Source: Fomitopsis serialis (Eukaryota > Basidiomycota > Agaricomycetes > Polyporales > Fomitopsidaceae). From it: a DNA stretch of 21,574 nucleotides. How positions within the stretch are numbered: the first letter of the stretch is position 1; every line of letters begins with the position of its first letter. Shown piece by piece: positions 19,434 to 21,574 of this stretch. The notes beneath the pieces are model-generated. The model had not been told where the DNA came from. It did no database searches and worked only from the letters and a program-made list of their open reading frames with translations. The stretch covers positions 1-21,574 of the forward strand of contig NW_025955543.1 in assembly GCF_022376445.1 (NCBI RefSeq), given 5' to 3'. Position numbers and translations under genes: made by a program.

Positions 19434-21574
19434 ATGTCTCTCACTCCCAGGAGCAAGAAGGAAGACGACCCGAAGATGATTGGGTTGTGGAAGATCGGCA
19501 GGACCATCGGGAAGGGGAGCTGTGGTACGTCAGAGTTTCAGCACTATTGTATTTTATTGACGAAAAATCTAGGACGCGTGCGTATTGCGCGACACAGCAA
19601 GACGGGCCAATATGCTGCTGTTAAGATTGTCTCCAAGACCAACATAATGACCTCCAGGATGTCACTGCGTAGCCTGGGCGACGAGGCCGACCGCATCCTG
19701 CACAGCATCGAGCGGGAAATCGTCGTCATGAAGCTCATTGAGCACCCCAACATCATGCGCCTCTACGACGTCTGGGAGACGTCCTCGGAGCTGTACCTCA
19801 TCTGGAGTATGTCGAGGGCGGGGAGCTTTCGACTACCTGTGCGAGAAAGGCCGGCTCCCCATGTCCGAGGCCCTCGGCTTCTTCCAGCAGATAATCACCG
19901 CGGTCCATTACTGCCACCGCTTCAATATCGCCACCGCGACCTGAAGCCGGAGAACCTGCTCCTGGACCACAACAAGAACATCAAGGTCGTCGACTTCGGG
20001 ATGGCCGCCTGGCAGGGCAAGGCCGATCTCCTCCGGACATCGTGCGGAAGCCCTCACTACGCCGCCCCGGAGGTAGTCATGGGGCGCACCTACAACGGGG
20101 CGTCTGCCGACACTTGGTCTTGCGGCGTGATCCTCTACGCTCTGCTCGCCGGTAGGCTGCCCTTCGACGACGACGACCTGACGACGTTACTCGAGAAGGT
20201 GAAGAACGGCAAGTTCCAAGCGCCCAAGGACATTGATCCGCGCGCGAGCGACCTCATCTCCAAAATGCTCACGAAGGACGTGGCGAAGCGCATCACCATT
20301 CCCGAGATCATGCAGCACCCGTTCTACACGTCACAGCCGCCGAAGAAGATGGACTGCGACGTCCCGAACCTGGACGAGATCGCGGCGCCGCTCAGCAGCA
20401 AGGATGACATCGACTCTGATCTCTTCAGCAACCTGCGCTCTCTCTGGCACGGCCGTCCCGACGAGGAGATCATTGCCAGCCTTCTCAGCAAGGAGCCGTC
20501 CTGGGAGAAGGGTGTCTACCATCTCCTCGTCCGCTACCGCACCAACCACATGGAGAATTACGACGAGGACGAAGAGAAGCTCTTGGCGAAGCGCGTTTCG
20601 AAGCGGCGGGCCAAGCAGGACAGGGAGGATGCAGAGGGGCGCTCGGAGCTCCTAGCTTCTCTGCCTCCTCGCACGGGGCCTCCCACTCCGAGTCGGGCAG
20701 CGCGAGAGGGGCTGCCGCAGGCATCGCCGTCGCCGAGCCGAGGACTGAGCCAGATGCGACAGCTATCGTTCTTGACTTCGAGTCTCGCTCTGAACAACAT
20801 GGCCACCTCGTCCACGCCGCGCAAGCAGCAGCCCTCTTCTGTCAGCGCAGCTACGCCGACATCAGCTCTCCTGTCACCCCTGCCCGCGACACCTGCGAGT
20901 CCCGCCGTCCACCATGGCAACGTGATGCAGGACGAGCGGATCCAGCAATCATGCTCAGGTCGCAGAACATCTCAGCGTCATGCAGCCGGGAGGGGCGCCG
21001 CCGCTCGACTCCGTCCAATCGCCCAGAACGACGGTGCCCCGCCATCGACGCCCTACTCGATGGATCCGAGAAGCCCCGGGCGCAACATGCAGACTCCATT
21101 GGACGACGAGGCATGCCCTCAGTCGATTGTTCGGCGCAGAGGGCTCGGCCCAAAGCAAGACGACGCAGCCTCTCAATGTCCGACCGAGATCTCCTGCGAA
21201 GTCACTCACGGGCGTCGACAAGAGAACGTCCCCCGGCTCACTGTCAACACACGACTCGGGGCTCAATACATGCATTCACCAGCGCGGAAGTCCTCTGCAT
21301 ACGGTACAGATAGCGGGCGACGCGTGCAGATCCGGAGCCGCCGGTCACGAGAGGGTCGCCTCAAGAAGAGCGCAGCCCCGTACCGTCGCCCACCTCCCAC
21401 ATCCGTCGCGATGTCGACGGTCGCCTTCGTCCTCCTCCACCCTAGACGTCGCTGTTCCCGCAGCTCTTCAAGTTCAACCGACCAGTTCCACCTCCTGCTA
21501 TCGCAGATGCCACCGCTCGGTGAGGCTCGCCCAGCTGCTCGAGCAGATGGGCGTCACCTCCGCACTGGCATACG
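19434..21574 (+). CDS. Gin4/Hsl1-type CAMKL protein kinase, 3' truncated by window, frame broken
   Basis: Serine/threonine kinase of the Gin4/Hsl1/Kcc4 (Nim1-related) group, which acts at the septin bud neck or septum to couple morphogenesis to mitotic entry. Exon 1 is 19434-19524, intron 19525-19572 (48 nt, GTACGT...ATCTAG), then a long exon to the window end. Residues 26-33 form the glycine loop (GKGSCGRV) and K48 in AAVKIV is the ATP-anchoring lysine. The C-lobe shows RDLKPENLL, DFGMAAW, the T-loop end GSPHYAAPEV and GVILYALLAGRLPFDDDDL. The frame is lost and regained by three apparent one-base losses (near 19802, 19827-19829 and 19931-19932), all in short homopolymers. Downstream is a Ser/Pro-rich region. 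Near the end, LFPQLFKFNRP (from 21452) and AQLLEQMGV (from about 21529) are each in a different frame, so more shifts exist there. The C-terminus lies outside the window. Confidence 0.92.
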   Translation, partial: MSLTPRSKKEDDPKMIGLWKIGRTIGKGSCGTSEFQHYCILLTKNLGRVRIARHSKTGQYAAVKIVSKTNIMTSRMSLRSLGDEADRILHSIEREIVVMKLIEHPNIMRLYDVWETSSELYLIWSMSRAGSFRLPVRERPAPHVRGPRLLPADNHRGPLLPPLQYRHRDLKPENLLLDHNKNIKVVDFGMAAWQGKADLLRTSCGSPHYAAPEVVMGRTYNGASADTWSCGVILYALLAGRLPFDDDDLTTLLEKVKNGKFQAPKDIDPRASDLISKMLTKDVAKRITIPEIMQHPFYTSQPPKKMDCDVPNLDEIAAPLSSKDDIDSDLFSNLRSLWHGRPDEEIIASLLSKEPSWEKGVYHLLVRYRTNHMENYDEDEEKLLAKRVSKRRAKQDREDAEGRSELLASLPPRTGPPTPSRAAREGLPQASPSPSRGLSQMRQLSFLTSSLALNNMATSSTPRKQQPSSVSAATPTSALLSPLPATPASPAVHHGNVMQDERIQQSCSGRRTSQRHAAGRGAAARLRPIAQNDGAPPSTPYSMDPRSPGRNMQTPLDDEACPQSIVRRRGLGPKQDDAASQCPTEISCEVTHGRRQENVPRLTVNTRLGAQYMHSPARKSSAYGTDSGRRVQIRSRRSREGRLKKSAAPYRRPPPTSVAMSTVAFVLLHPRRRCSRSSSSSTDQFHLLLSQMPPLGEARPAARADGRHLRTGI

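Noticed and set aside
1..21574. Search for tRNA genes, CRISPR arrays, transposon ends or a biosynthetic cluster
   Set aside because: No T-loop-like motif lies in a cloverleaf-capable context outside coding DNA, no regularly spaced repeats occur, no long terminal or inverted repeats were seen, and the genes are unrelated housekeeping or regulatory genes rather than a pathway cluster.

Overview
This is a nuclear segment of a filamentous basidiomycete, most likely an Agaricomycete of polypore type. Four things point there. Almost every gene is cut by many short (about 47-90 nt) GT-AG introns. Coding third positions are GC-rich. The F-box/LRR protein and the zinc-cluster regulator look like those of that group. 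The conserved proteins read as fungal. Genus and species cannot be told from the sequence.

Layout, left to right. (1) 1-177: the 3' end of an unidentified + strand gene. (2) 841-2732, minus: an F-box-like protein with a leucine-rich C-terminal part. (3) 3833-4725, minus: small-subunit ribosomal protein uS19 (RPS15) in eight exons, two of them micro-exons of 9 and 10 nt. (4) 5094-5608, plus: acidic ribosomal stalk protein P2, divergent from RPS15 across a 368-bp shared promoter. (5) 6636-9851, plus: a 728-residue Zn2Cys6 transcription factor in 13 exons. (6) 10012-10539, minus: V-ATPase subunit G (VMA10). (7) 10678-14950, plus: symplekin/PTA1, the mRNA 3'-end-processing scaffold, in 15 exons, divergent from VMA10 by only 138 bp. 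(8) 15522-16166 and (9) 16953-17904, minus: two small spliced genes I do not recognise, inferred from phase-compatible exons. (10) 19434 to the window end, plus: a Gin4/Hsl1-type (CAMKL) septin/morphogenesis protein kinase, truncated by the window and broken by single-base frame shifts.

The known genes are housekeeping or regulatory: ribosome (RPS15, P2), proton pumping (VMA10), mRNA 3' processing (PTA1), cell-cycle morphogenesis (kinase), ubiquitin-ligase substrate choice (F-box) and transcription (zinc cluster). They are not an operon or a biosynthetic cluster. I see no transposon, CRISPR array, tRNA, rRNA or clear horizontally acquired block.

Most notable: the two micro-exons in RPS15; start codons standing alone at the end of exon 1 (RPS15, VMA10, perhaps one orphan); the zinc-cluster DNA-binding domain spread over four exons, one of them 16 nt; several one-base losses in short homopolymers (PTA1 start, kinase), which look like assembly errors but could be real decay; and two unrecognised spliced genes in the otherwise empty 15-19 kb stretch. 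I found no convincing undescribed multi-gene system.
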